From Acanthosepion lycidas (taxonomy: Eukaryota; Mollusca; Cephalopoda; Sepiida; Sepiidae), in NCBI GenBank assembly GCA_963932145.1, contig OZ010600.1, forward strand, positions 46,475,508 to 46,539,507: a stretch of DNA of 64,000 bases. Reading direction: 5' to 3'. Positions within the stretch are counted from its first letter, which is position 1. Each line of letters opens with the position of its first letter. The translations under genes were made by a program, and so were the position numbers. The notes beneath the pieces are model-generated. The model was not told the DNA's origin and ran no database searches. It worked only from the letters and a program-made list of their open reading frames with translations. Positions 22,534-34,848 of this stretch are shown piece after piece.

Positions 22534-23284
22534 CCTGTTGGTGGATTAGATCGTTTTGTATTATGACAAATATTGGTCGTTATTGAAGCCAGGATTTTGA
22601 ATGCTGGTTTTGTAAGCATAATGTTAGCTCATCCCAATGTTCCTACTACAGTTTTCACTCTTTATAAAGATAGTTATCTAGCTGTCCACCTAAAGAGATA
22701 GATAATCGAAACGATAATAAATCCAATTACAACCATCAACAGAAGGACTGCTCGTCATTATGTGGCCTCTTTACACATTAGAGTGCGGTATATTTACTTC
22801 CTGTCACTTCGTCTTCAGCTGTAGCATCTCTTCGGCACGAAATAATCCTCAGGTTTCATCGGCCCCTCTCATTCGTCACATGTCGTATGACGCGACGGTT
22901 TTTCCACCTCACATTTCAAACCTGTCATTAATTGACAAGCGACTCAGTTTGAGAGGCTCTAATCAAGATAGCACGTTCAAGAGGAGTGTTCTTTGCCCCG
23001 TCAGCTCTTGAGTATTCCGTTCCGAGCTTCGTAATATCACACGTTATTATCTCCCTTGCCAAAGAAACTAGAAATTGTCTCTTTTTTTCTTTTTTGCCTT
23101 TGTCCTTATTTGTTAATATTTATAACTGCCTGACTCTGTAGATTTTACAAGTATATGATCGCACCAGACCAAGAGAAAGTTGTCTTTTTATTGATTGATT
23201 TGGTTTTAGGGGTTATCAATTTTTGCGGGTTATTTAAATCCAGAAAATATTTTTTTTAGATTGTAAATTTTTTTAAGATAAGAT
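22534..23284. other. No gene seen
   Basis: An 83-codon frame at 22760 is not recognised. T-rich patch near 23078-23095. Confidence 0.45.
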
Positions 23285-23565
23285 TTACTGATATACTTCT
23301 TACTAACTGGGGTAGAAGAAGTGGATTCATACCTCTCGCAAATATATTTGCACGTAACTTAATATAACGAACCCGATTGGAATTGGAACTCGGCTCTCCG
23401 AATAATAATATCGAGCCATTATGCCACCCACACATCCAACCTTACAGCACCTGATATTCTCAAGTGATCACCCATCTAGGTACTGACCAGGTTTGACGTT
23501 GCTTAACTTCGGTGATTGTACAAGAACCAATGGTTCAACGTGATATGGCCGTAAGATCTTATAGA
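23285..23565 (-). mobile_element. 5S rRNA-derived SINE, minus strand
   Basis: Minus-strand layout is a full 5S-like head (23557 to 23441), a link with GGTGGCATAATGGCTCGATA, the SINE body (AGAGCCGAGTTCCAATTCC, then GTGCAAATATATTTGCG and GGTATGAATCC) and a tail near 23290 (AACTGG / CTTACTAAC on the other strand). The same order occurs on the plus strand at 42255-42490. A SINE whose pol III promoter comes from 5S rRNA belongs to the SINE3 class. Confidence 0.8.
23441..23557 (-). pseudogene. 5S rRNA-like SINE head
   Basis: Reverse complement follows 5S rRNA along its whole length: TACGGCCATATCACG at the 5' end, an A-box region GAAGTTAAGCA, and a C-box region CCTGGTCAGTACCTAGATGG, ending in CAGGTGCTGTAAG. 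Many substitutions, and position at the head of a SINE, argue against a working 5S gene. Confidence 0.85.
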
Positions 23566-24309
23566 AAATGAGTTGAATTTCTTCACGAGATATAGTACTA
23601 TTCACAAGTATAGACACGTAGCCGTGCCTTTCACCACAAGGTCATTTCCTACTAGAACCATTTTTATTAAATGTGTCATTTATTATTACATTGAGAAATT
23701 CTAAAAGAAACGAACAGTCTAATGTGTTTAGAAAATTAAAATTTACCAAAGAATTAAATTAAACAAAACTTAGCTTTATTGAATTTTTACGCTTCGATGA
23801 TAGTTAAATATTCATAATTGCTTCAGAAAACTTCCGATGAATCTAAAAAATTACGAATTAATTTTGTATTAATTCAAATCCAAATAAATGGACTTGAGCT
23901 AACAGAAACCGTAAAGATTTAGCGAGTATGAGTAGAATAATTGTTTTGTTTTTGACCATCATAAACTACATGTTTGAACTTTAAGGATTAAAAAAAATCA
24001 GAGTATGTGGCAAATTTCGAATGTATTTTATTTAATGCCATTTGTTTTTATTTTATTTATTTATGTAGTGGATTGATAAACAGGACTTTACCTATTTGCA
24101 TTTGTTATGTAGAAGAGATATAAAGTCTATAGTAAAGTAAGAGACAGGCAGAAGCTGACTACTGTTCATGTATCGTAAAACAATACAACAATTTACTTAT
24201 TTATTGTGGCTCACCCACATACAACCCTCCTCTGGGTAAATATGCACAATACAAATCACATACATTCAAGAAATAGTAACACAATATATAATAACTTGAT
24301 GCCGTTTTA
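23566..24309. other. No gene seen
   Basis: AT-rich. No recognisable element. Confidence 0.45.
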
Positions 24310-24440
24310 TTAGCTGAATTTTGATCTGATATTTTCACTCCACAAGAGATTATTAGAAAGGAGTTGAGTTCAATGTATTGAGAAGGAAAGATATTAAGTT
24401 GAAAAATAAATAAATGTTTGTTGTGTAAATCTTTTTTATC
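24310..24440. repeat. Unnamed dispersed repeat X, copy 3
   Basis: GCTGAATTTTGATCTGATAT, TTTTCACTCC and later TTGAAAAATAAATAAATG plus TTTGTTGTGTAAA match the order in the 62455-62610 copy; the opening block also matches 38252-38275. Confidence 0.55.
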
Positions 24441-26061
24441 ATAAGGATACTGACTTATTAAGAAAACTAGACGTATAAGCGTTTTTCTTTTTAATTGGTA
24501 AAGAAACCAAGTAGATGACATACAACTTTCGGATTAATTCAATGGAATGGTTAATGAATTCTTTCGGGACGAATAAAAGATTTCTGAAGATAATTACGTG
24601 TTCATGAAAAAGAAATAAAAACTGAAACTATGATCGATAATTTAGAGTTTTACTCTTTTGCGCCGCCATACATGGCCTCAATCGATATCAATGAATTTTG
24701 AAAGTTAAAATACTCAAAATGCTGATAATTTAGACAAAATTTTTAATTTTACTGTTTAGAACTTTAACCCGCCATTTTTTTTTTTTTTTTTTTATAGAAA
24801 GTCGTATTTCATGTGAGTAGATCTGAACCAAAGTCACAAATCCATTTTAAAGAACATCCTGCAAAACAGTTGAAATAGAACGATCCTGAACCATTTTCAA
24901 AGAAATTACTAAGCTTCTTGTCATGCAAAAATCAACGAAACGTGCGCCAAGTGACTAAAATATTACCCGGAGTATGCACCAGCTTGTAGTGTGCTACAAT
25001 GTACTAGGAGAAATAAATGCAAACTATCCCAGTAGAAATTTGAACGTTGTTCGCTGATTTCATTTTCGTTGCTGATCTGTCCATCAATAAACAGTAATAA
25101 AATAGATATTTACTGTCGGAAATGTTACATGCCGGCGACTCAGAAAACACAGAAACTAACTTACTAAGCTGTACTCCATACTGAATAATTAGGTGAATAA
25201 GTGTGAAATGAGAATAAAAAAATTATGCTGTGTCAATCTTTAAAAGAGTAATTATTTGAAATGCTGATTTTATCTAGCACGAACACCGTCTGTTGTTACC
25301 AATGAGAAAAGGTATCTATCTTAGCAGGCGTTGACGATTTAAGCTTATATTAGGACCTAAGTGTAGGGAATACAACAATAATCGAACTTATAAAGATAAA
25401 AGTCGTCTTTAAAACGAGCTGGCCTACTACTGCTTCACGGTCAGGTATCCTGAATAATTGTATTCTTTTCTTTTATTGATGGTCATTATTCCTTTCAGTG
25501 GATTTATCTTGCGTAAAACAAATTCTTTTACTGAAAAGCTCGTTTTGGTTCATGAACGGTGTACAGAAAACCGTTTACAATATAAATCATAAGAGTTCTG
25601 AATAGTTCTGTCGGGAAAATCTGATAGCAACGAATGCAGAAGATTCTGTATTATATGAAGAAAAACCCAAAAAATCCGTTACGACAGAAATATTGGCATT
25701 ATTTAAATGGCGATTGAGAATCTGAAAAGGGTTTTATGGATAAAGGATATTATATTAAAACGGATAATCGGTTAGGAAAATCTTCGTAATCGGGAATTTT
25801 GTACCACTATCTGGGAAACGATTTGTTCTTGGAATTTGTGAAGTGAAAGCAATATCTGCAAATGGACACAGTGTTGCATTTTACTGGAATGTGAGTGCAA
25901 TGGCTAGAGAATCGTAAAATGCAGATAATCGTTCCAAAATATTGCACCAATACTGCAGAAACGCTTAGCAAATTGGGTGCATGCAAGTAAAATCAAATAC
26001 TTCGAGTGCTATTTTTGATTGCTGACGAAGAGTTAGGTATAACATTTTATAGATGAAAGAT
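24441..26061. other. No gene seen
   Basis: T-run at 24776-24794. Reading frames are short and unrecognised. A copy of the AAATGCTGATTTT motif lies near 25258. Confidence 0.45.

Positions 26062-26136
<75 letters not shown>
26062..26136. repeat. (CA)n-(TA)n microsatellite
   Basis: CA run changing to TA run. Confidence 0.97.
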
Positions 26137-26139
<3 letters not shown>

Positions 26140-26215
26140 AAAATATGGCTTTAACGTATGCTATATTTTTGAATTAAAATCCTGTATCAGTGATAGAGCG
26201 TATATAAATATAAAA

Positions 26216-26341
26216 GTGAACATTGACTTCAACACCCAGCGGCGACTGTCTGTTTCATGCTTATACGTGATCATGGCCTGACAATTGCCTATAAACATGA
26301 AACAAACTGTCGCGCCGCTGCATGATGGCTTCAGTGTTCAC
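26216..26341. repeat. Imperfect 126-bp palindrome between two TA arrays
   Basis: Left arm begins GTGAACATTGA and the right arm ends TCAGTGTTCAC. Inner blocks CAGCGGC..GAC.GT.TGTTTCATG and CATGAAACAAACTGTCGCGC pair as inverted repeats of about 50 bp each around a loop of about 25-30 bases. Each arm carries a GAAAC box in mirror orientation, as in the PLE-like pair at 10933-11458; a proper hammerhead core is not clear here. TA arrays lie on both sides. Confidence 0.7.
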
Positions 26342-26352
26342 ACACGCGCACA

Positions 26353-26416
<64 letters not shown>

Positions 26417-26456
26417 CATACATATATATATATATATATGTATGTATGTATGTATA
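26342..26456. repeat. (CA/CG)-(TA)n-(CATA)-(GTAT) microsatellite
   Basis: Compound array with TA runs at about 26358-26410 and 26424-26440. Confidence 0.97.
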
Positions 26457-28784
26457 AATTTGTTTTGGTCAACACGTTAGTTCAGTTTATTAAGTAAATA
26501 TTTTCTACTTCAGCGAACGAACTTTTGGTGCATCCCAATACATTAAGCAGTGAGCTTATCTCGTAACTGAGATATTTTTTGTTTTACCAATGTCAGAGAT
26601 CGATGTTCAAAACTAATCAAAAAAGAAATTTTCAAATATCAACTTTCGAAGCAATCAGCCCATCCTTAGTCTAAAAAACCTAGCATAACGCAATATTCTT
26701 GTTTCTGTATCTTGCATTTGGTCTTGGATCGCAATTTGTTTCATAAATTTTACATAAATGAAATTTGGTTGGATGGTTAACTGATTTATGTGGCTACAGC
26801 ATTCGTTAGGTGTCTGCTCAATGTTCATCAAACAAATTCTGGCCAACTTTGGTCCGATGACGCAGTGTATACCTTAGCGCAGTGTTTCCCAAACAGAAGA
26901 GAATAGTTGGTGAATGATTGAAAGACAATAAAAGATATAGAAACAATTTTTAAAAAATTCATCTGCCAAAAATAAATATGACTTCAAAATTTCAAATTAT
27001 ATTATGGATTACTTGTAACTGTATGCATGAATCTCAGTTATAAATAATTATTGACTGATTTTATCATTGTAATATTTTTGTGTTGTATCAAGTATTAAGA
27101 ATATAGCAACTAGAGTCCGCAAATTGGGGTAGAGAGTTATCAATGATAATGTTCTGACCTCGAATCCGCGGTTATCTGCCTTTAACCCTCTCTCTGTCTT
27201 TTTATTTTTTTTAAATGTACATTTTATCACATAAAATTTGGTGCGGTACGAGCGGAATGCGAAAATACATCCGAGAGAAAAAAATTGGGAACTATTGCAG
27301 TGGAATAAGCCTTTGATATGTGGAAAACATGGTAGTCGATGAATGAGTGCAAATGGTCACGTAGCAGGGCAATGTAGCGGTTACCGGTCAATAACATGTT
27401 TAGGTCGATTAGGAGACATAAGCTATACCCCGTAAACACAAGCACAGTATTAGGAAATCACCATTATTCCTGTAAGGTTGTTGAAACTGGATTCTATGGT
27501 TTCACGTGGTATGCATCACAGTCGGACCTTACCGTTACCTGCGAAACAAATGAAACCGGAACTCATAACCACGCCACATGTTACCAGTCCACCGAGCTTC
27601 AATTAGCGATGTTACAAACCTAGTTAAGGTGCTATGTTATCGTGGTATTAACGGGGGATGGGGGCATCGCAGTGGACCATCTACTCTTATAGCCAATGGA
27701 AACATATGCGTCTAGTATCTCCTGTATTGAATATGGTTGTGATATCAGTGTTGCTTGTCCGTTACCGCAGACAATTCTAGGCACATACATCTGGTCAAAT
27801 GATTAAGGGACTTTTAATCGGCCACTGTGATGTCCAACATAGATCAAAGGATGTTAAATATCCACACAATTTCAGAAATGGAATATAACATCTATCTGGT
27901 ACTTACTTATATAACCTCCCCGAATTCCAATAATTCATGTTGCTTTTCTATGAGCAACATAGCCAGTGTTCACATTAATGCAATAGATGCCAGTGCACAA
28001 TGGCTAAAGTTCTGAGAATTCTATGCTACAGTGGTGCCACCTGTAATTACCTTTATCTACTGCTTTCAGATTACTTTTGGCACGTCCGTGTATATCTTTT
28101 CATTTTCAGGAATTCAATATAAAGACATTATGGTTTGAAATTGTTAAGGATATTATGCATAATTTTCAAGAATTTGACGATGCGAAAGATTGTTATTCTT
28201 TGCTTTCTTCTATTACCGAAAATCGTATAATGTCCATGCGAAAATTCCCGACGTTTACATTAACCTCCTGGGTTTCTATGATCTTACAACATTCAGCTGA
28301 ACTGTACATTGGATTTTAAGAGAACAATTCCAATTGTGATTCAGATAATTCTTCAATATATTATTAGAGACCTCGGTCAGGAAATGTATGGCGACAGGTA
28401 ATAATCTGAAAGGGACAAACTTGAAGAAAACAATTCGTGTGGAAGAACTTCCCATCCCATCTCAAAGATCGTTTCCTACATTGAATTTGAAACTTAGTAA
28501 TGGATAATAATAAACAACAAAATCACTTTCTTACCTTCCAAAATTCATTTTTTTCAATACGTCATTCAAATGAGCTAATTGCTCTCTGCTGCATTAAGCA
28601 ATAACATTCTGCTTAGGTTTTAGTAATGCTAAATAAATAATTTCTTTAGAATCTCACAGTGGAGAACATATTTCCAAGATTAGAATTTGTGAACTGGAGC
28701 AAGAATTAGCTTGTCAATTTTAACGCCTCTAAATCGAAACTGCTCTCTATTTTTAAGAACATTTAAGTTTAAGAACATTTTTGC
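26457..28784. other. No gene seen
   Basis: 2.3 kb without a recognisable element. Small frames (60-80 codons) are unrecognised. Near 27150-27165 a TGACCTCGAATCCGCGG box resembles a pol III B box, but no tRNA fold is evident. Confidence 0.45.
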
Positions 28785-29460
28785 TTTCCATCAGCATAGC
28801 TGGTGCTAAGATCCAGGTGTGTAAGTCATTGCACCTTAATGGTCCCACGTTTTTCACTGACATGAAGAGGAATTATTATATTGAATCAACTGCTAAATCT
28901 GCTGCTAGAAAAGTCGGTTCCCTGTGTCGGGCAAACCAATTTTTCTCGCCAGAATCTTACATATTTATAAGTTTTCTATTCATTTGTGTATCGAATATTG
29001 CTGCCATTTATGATTTGCTGCTTCTTTGTGTCTAGAGATTTTTAACGAAATCCATAGAAGAGTCTGCAAAGAATCAGTCCTGACCTGGCATCTCGACTTT
29101 ACTCACTTTCTCACCACCATAACGTAGTTTCTCTTTTCACGATAATTGTTCTGATGAGCTTTCCTTGTTGGTATTTCGACTTCACGAATTTAAGCGCAGT
29201 ACTATATTGGAAGTTCGGTCTCGTCATTCAACTGTTAAAACTGACAATTGTAACCATAAATATTCTTCTAATTGTTTCTCTCGCATTTTACGTTTGTGGG
29301 GCTCACTTCTTGCTATGATCTTCAAAAATTTTATTGCAATATCAATCGTTATCTTCTATCTCCTTCAGATCCGTCATTTTATTGTCTTCTCTATTTCTTT
29401 CACTCTTAGTAATCACTTGCATCCTAGTGGATTTTATTGCCTAATATAGTAATAAAATTA
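28785..29460 (+). pseudogene. Jockey/CR1-like LINE 3' relic
   Basis: The first frame (28781-29035) ends in YYIESTAKSAARKVGSLCRA and NQFFSPES. This matches the post-RT region of the copy at 57640-57730 (YIESIASSTTRKVGSLSRA, RKFFSPES). A broken middle part follows. The frame 29165-29449 then reads FRLHEFKRSTILEVRSRHST and CFSRILRLWGSL, the terminal LWNSL landmark with N changed to G. Ends near a CCTAGTGGATTTTATTGCC version of the LINE 3' terminus. Inactive. Confidence 0.75.
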
Positions 29461-30580
29461 TTTTTTTTAAAAATATATTGAAGATTTTCATAGATCTAGT
29501 CACAAATGATTTTCTTCCCTTTTTGGATTTCCTTAATTAATCCATTTTGCATCGCCAATGATAATCTTGTTCGAAAATGAATTTTCTGTCATGGAAGAAG
29601 AGAAAGAAACGTTATGATAATAACAACAAAGATGATGATTTTAATTTAGATTATAAATAATTTAAATAAGAAAGAACACGTTTAAAACACTGGGCTATAA
29701 AAACCATTTTTGTGCTTTCTGGATTTTTCCTAAGATTTCTGGATTATGATTACCCATGAAATAAAAAGCTTAATAAACTACAAGGCATCAATCTGAGATA
29801 TTTACGATGGCTGCAAAAAGTACTTCAGGTTGTCTGTGGTTAAATGATCTGGTTGTAATAAATACATTCTAACCCTGTTTGGTCATGAATATATATTAAG
29901 TACCTATTAGTAAGGCACAAGGTAAAGAGTAGTCTAAAACTCATGAGCAATGCCTATCAAGACAACCTTCAATCTATGTTAGGTGATTTTAACATTATAT
30001 ATGATTTGTCATTACCAAATTTTATAGAATTCTCAAACCCACTAGAATCATTAATGGATCAATTGATAGAAACACGGCTTGCAACATTATTGTTCCGGAT
30101 AAACGAGAAAAGCATTATGTATATCGTAAGTAGATACATACGGATAACCAAGTGTATTAGACAAAATGGTTAAAATAGCTTCAAAATTACCAATGGTACC
30201 AGTGCATTAGTGTTCCGACCAAAGTAAAAGAATGATGATTTTTAAGGTCGTGAGGTAATCACCAATTTTTTTTTACCTACTTCAAACTTCTCCTTTCACT
30301 AGGCCCTGTGCAGGATTTAGTTAAGAGTAGCAGAAGTATATAGTTGTGTATTTGGGTAGCAATCCATCTCTAATACATGTTTCATTAAAAATGAGCAACA
30401 AGATAGTTCTGTTAAGATTTTTTTGTATTTTTGCAGGTGTGTACAATAGATTTATATATATTTTTTTTTGCGAAGAATTTGTAGAAACTAACCAAATTAT
30501 TGTTCGTTTCGAGCGTTTTCAGTTAATCCAAAAACTATAAAATTAATTTGTCAGTCATTTTCAATGAAACACGCACCCTT
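29461..30580. other. No gene seen; one PLE-like motif
   Basis: Near 30361-30383 the sequence AATCCATCTCTAATACATGT followed by TTC recurs at 34601-34623 with few changes; its complement carries a GAAACATG box like that at 38060. A 76-codon frame at 29943 is not recognised. Confidence 0.4.
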
Positions 30581-30584
30581 GCAC

Positions 30585-30656
30585 ACACACACACACATAT
30601 ACACACACACATATATATATATATATACACACAAATATATATATATATATATACAC

Positions 30657-30718
<62 letters not shown>
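30585..30718. repeat. (CA)n/(TA)n compound microsatellite
   Basis: Alternating CA and TA runs, ending in a long pure TA run. Confidence 0.97.
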
Positions 30719-30722
<4 letters not shown>

Positions 30723-30929
30723 AAAAAAAGGTTGAAATGTAACTGGAGTCATTAAAACATTATTTTTATTTATTTTATCGGTTTATGGTTTTCAAAAGTT
30801 AAAAATGGAGAGATGGGTGACTATGCCCTGTATATTGTTTGAAGTAATTCAGACGTTATTTTTAGTTGATACCCGTGTTTGAAATAGCCGACACGTTTTT
30901 ATTTAAAATAATGTGTGTTATTGGGCTGC

Positions 30930-31012
30930 GGTCTCAAGAAAATATGCTCTCCGGTAGGGTTCGAACCTGTACCCCGCTCACCTCTTTGTGAGTTATTCAC
31001 TAATAATACTGT
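30930..31012 (-). repeat. tRNA-derived SINE-like head
   Basis: Minus strand shows GGTTCGAACCC, a perfect pol III B box (30956-30968 region), preceded by GAGGTGAGCGGGGTACA in anticodon-arm position. No complete cloverleaf, so a tRNA-derived repeat rather than a gene. Confidence 0.5.
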
Positions 31013-32039
31013 TTGAAGTAATAAAAATGTCGGATTACATAAAAGTAATTCGAATCATTATTTAGAACATAAATATATATATACATTATACAATGTGTTT
31101 AAAAATGTCCAATGTTATCACAGGTATTCGGACGACTCTCTATATAACAATGATTAACAAGCTCGCCTAAAGGAATTAATGTGATCACCGAAAGATTGTC
31201 CTACACTTTGCCCTTGTGATCTTGTTCGGTATTATACGAAGCTTACAAAATATCAGTCGCCTTCTTGGTTTGTCGGGTCCAGATAAAAAGACATGATTTT
31301 GAAATCTGATTTTTATGACAGAGGGGCAATCCCGCCTCCTTCACACCTGAAGGAGTGGCGAAACAAAAATTTTCAATTTTAATCCCTGCCCCAATTCGAC
31401 CTTGAACCAGACCAAACCAAACATTGTAAATAGTATAATATTAGGTATCTATAACTTTGTATTGATGTTGAAAAAATAATTTTTTGGAAAAGGGGTCGGC
31501 GAGAAATGAAGGATAAATATAAATGATGTAAAATTCCTGTAATTCACTCAAAACAAAACAAAAAATTCAACTTCACCGTTTCTAATTAAAAGCAACGCTG
31601 TCGTCGTCGAATGAAGTCTTTAAATTCGACGATTTAAAACTGACAACGAAAGCTGCAAGTGAAGAAGGAAATTTATGGACAAAAAAAAAGAACAAGTTTT
31701 AAGTTACTAATAGCGGAAACGATTTTGCTAAAATCCTACCCAGCAACGCACCACTCCTTGGATTTTTAATTAAAGTGCCCGTGTTCAAGGCAATGTGGTA
31801 TTTCGCTATATGTCAAGCTAAGCCCGGGAAAGCTGTTTTTCGGATAATATAATAAGAAGAATAATGGGTTAATACGAATAATTGTGTCGTGAAGAGTTAC
31901 GGGCGGTTGGAGGCTATTATTTGTTCTTTATTGATAAGTGTGAAGGTTTTGCACTCTCTAATGAAGGAGTCTCTTTTTGAATCAGTGACTGATTGACTAT
32001 ACGCACGAAGAAAAGAAAATATAAATTGCCCGGGAGTTA
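31013..32039. other. No gene seen
   Basis: No recognisable element. A TTCAAATTT/GACGATTT-type patch near 31620 has no repeat partner that I found. Confidence 0.45.
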
Positions 32040-32660
32040 CTTCTTTTATTACGAAAGAGAAAAGAAGAAAGTGAATGAAAGAAAAGAAAACAAAAAAAAA
32101 AGTAATATAGAAATGTTTTAACGCTTGTTCTGAAATTGAAATAATTACTCTATTTTTTTTACGTTACTTTTATTTCATTAAAAGGATAATTCAAAATTGT
32201 CCCATTGTCTTTTGTTTGGTAGAAAGAAAAACGAAAGGGTTGTGGGATGGTAGTGGGAAAGATGGGGTCAGAACCATATATGAGAGAACGTCTTGAAAGA
32301 GAATAGGGAAGGACGGAAGGAAGGAAGAGAAAGAGAAAGTGAGCGGAAAGGAAGTGAAGAACAGAAAAGAAAAAGAAGAAATGAATAAAAGTTCATGAGG
32401 AAAGAAAAAATGATAGGCTTACAATAGGACAAATGAAGGAAGGCAAATAGAGAGTAGAAAGATATCACAAGAGTACGGGAAAAGGAAATAAATAGTATGA
32501 AAAAGAAAGAAAGAATAAAGAAAAACAAACAAACAAGTGAAAGAAAGTAAGAAAGAAAACCGAACGAATGAAAAAACGAACGGACTAAAAAAAAAAGAAC
32601 ACAAAAAGAAAGAAATTAAGGAAGAAAGAAAACCAATCAAATGAACAAACGAACAGACTA

Positions 32661-32748
<88 letters not shown>

Positions 32749-32792
32749 AAATGCTGAAAGAAAGGAAGGTCTCAGTTGATTCAGAGACTGGC

Positions 32793-32847
<55 letters not shown>

Positions 32848-32887
32848 AAATGCTGAAAGAAAGGAAGGTCTCAGTTGATTCACAGAC

Positions 32888-32926
<39 letters not shown>

Positions 32927-32970
32927 AAATGCTGAAAGAAAGGAAGGTCTCAGTTGATTCACAGACTGAC

Positions 32971-33009
<39 letters not shown>

Positions 33010-33065
33010 AAGAAAGAAAGAAAGAAAATGCTGAAAGAAAGGAAGGTCTCAGTTGATTCACAGAC

Positions 33066-33120
<55 letters not shown>

Positions 33121-34110
33121 AACGGGCATTAGGAAAAATCCGGAAAAGTTAGAAAAATGGATGAAATCAGGGTGGAATGAAAAAAAAGAAAAGAAAAAAG
33201 CAAAACCAATGAGGAAGGGAGAGAGTGAATGCAAATCAAAGCAATAAAAGAGAACAATGAATAAATGTATAGAAATAAAAATAAACAATGAACATTTAAA
33301 AATAATGATCAAAAAGAAATTATAATTGAGGATTTGAAAAAGGAAAAAAATACATGAAAACGATTGTAGATCAAATGGCAGAAGAGAAATGAAAGGAGGA
33401 AAGTAGCGAAATAAAAAAAATTAAAAAGGTTTGTATTCAAAGAAAGACAGAACGAACAAACAAAAGAAATAAAAAAAAAGAAAGATAGAAGAAAACAAAC
33501 GTGTAAGAAAAAAGAAACTGAAAGAAGGAATAGAAAAAAAAAAAAAAAGAGAAATAAAGAACAATGAATGTGTAAAAATTCTGCCAGAAAGCAACATTCA
33601 AAAATGACAATAAAGAATGAACATAAAAAGATGTAAAAGGCAAAAAGTAAAACCTGTAAGAGACGATGAGAATAAGTAATAAATAGAAATAACAAATGAA
33701 TGAAAGAAAGACCGTAGGGAAAGGAAAAAAAGATAAAGAAAAGTAGGTGTTCAAAGAAAGAAAGAACATGGAATGATAGGAAAGAAAGAAAGACGTGATA
33801 AATATATAAAAAAAAAATAAAGCCAGCTGACAAAAAAAATAACAAAAAGAACATATAAAGTAGATGTACGAAGGTAAATAAAAAACAAAAGATGAAAGAA
33901 ATTGTAGAACGAATAACAGAAAAGAAATAACAATGAATGAAATAAGGACTGTATAGAAAGAGAAAATATGATAGGTGTGAATTCAAAGAAAGTAAGAATG
34001 AACAAAAATAAAAAGAAAAAAAAACAACAAAAGAAAAAATGTTTAAAATGGAGGGGACGAAAGACGGAAAGATTGGCTGGCAGCGTTGTATGATTATTTC
34101 CAGACAATTA
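32040..34110. repeat. Two-kilobase purine-rich tract
   Basis: The plus strand is overwhelmingly A and G (AAAG, GAAA, GGAA patterns), interrupted by short pyrimidine patches. Minus-strand frames as long as 225 codons (33309-33986) are made of Phe, Leu, Ser, Tyr and Ile and look like membrane proteins only because of base composition. Probably an old GAAA expansion with decay at both ends. Confidence 0.85.
32556..33122. repeat. Composite GAAA array with repeated spacers
   Basis: GAAA runs alternate with four nearly identical about 43-bp spacers starting ATGCTGAAAGAAAGGAAGGT and containing CTCAGTTGATTCACAGACTG, at about 32751, 32850, 32929 and 33028. Centre distances of 99, 79 and 99 bp differ by multiples of 4. 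A second spacer type, GAAC...AACGAAC.GACTA, occurs twice upstream (32563-32588, 32634-32660). Confidence 0.92.
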
Positions 34111-34546
34111 AAGACATTAAAAAAAATGGTCAGGTATCGTGATGCTTTCGTCGTGAAATATCCGCGGCCATTTTCGAGATTCGATGTGGCAAGTAATTTC
34201 TAATCAAGTTAAATGAAACAACTTCAAATCAAAATGGCTTCAAGTCAAAACAAACCATTTTTTCTAAATTGGAAAATTTTTAAAAAATGAGCTGAGATGC
34301 TTGGGGAAGTGGGTGGGTGGGTGGTTGAATGGGTGCAAATGTGTGTATGCATGTATTTGCATATATAGCATTATAAAATGCAAAATACATATGCGAATGT
34401 GGGAGTGTCTGTCTATGTGTGGTGGGATGGGAAACTTAAATAAACATGTTAATAGTGGGTGTGTGTATGTGCTTGCGCCGGTGTATGTATGATTTGAGAA
34501 AATGTATCTGTATATGTATGCACATTTTTCTGTGTCATGCATTTAT
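34111..34546. other. No gene seen
   Basis: TG-rich, GGGTGGGTGGGTGG at 34308-34324. Frames on both strands are unrecognised. Confidence 0.45.
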
Positions 34547-34600
34547 CAAACACACACACACACATATATACATATATAGATATAAATATATATGGACAGA
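34547..34600. repeat. (CA)n/(TA)n microsatellite
   Basis: CA run then imperfect TA; followed by the AATCCATCTC...CATGTTTC motif also at 30361. Confidence 0.9.
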
Positions 34601-34754
34601 AATCCATCTCTTACGCATGTTTCCATGAATATGGTGATATCTTATAAGTTTTCTATTCAGCTTATCTTGTGTCCTTATAATTTGGGCCGAAAAAAGATAA
34701 ATTCTAAGACCACAAACAATAACAAAGGACTTACAAAATAATCCTAGACCATCA

Positions 34755-34810
34755 ACTACACACGCGCACACGCACGCACACGCACACACGCACACGCACG
34801 CACACACACG

Positions 34811-34848
<38 letters not shown>
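34755..34848. repeat. (CA/CG)n-(TA)n microsatellite
   Basis: ACACGC alternation then pure CA then TA. Confidence 0.97.

Noticed and set aside
23441-23557. Functional 5S rRNA gene
   Set aside because: Too many substitutions and directly fused to a SINE body that is dispersed in the window.
32556-33122. CRISPR-like repeat and spacer alternation
   Set aside because: The repeats are simple GAAA and the spacers are identical to each other, the opposite of a CRISPR array.
32268-33986. Long minus-strand reading frames (up to 225 codons) rich in Phe, Leu, Ser, Tyr that look like membrane proteins
   Set aside because: They are forced by the purine-rich strand and GAAA repeats; several overlap in different frames and none has a domain.
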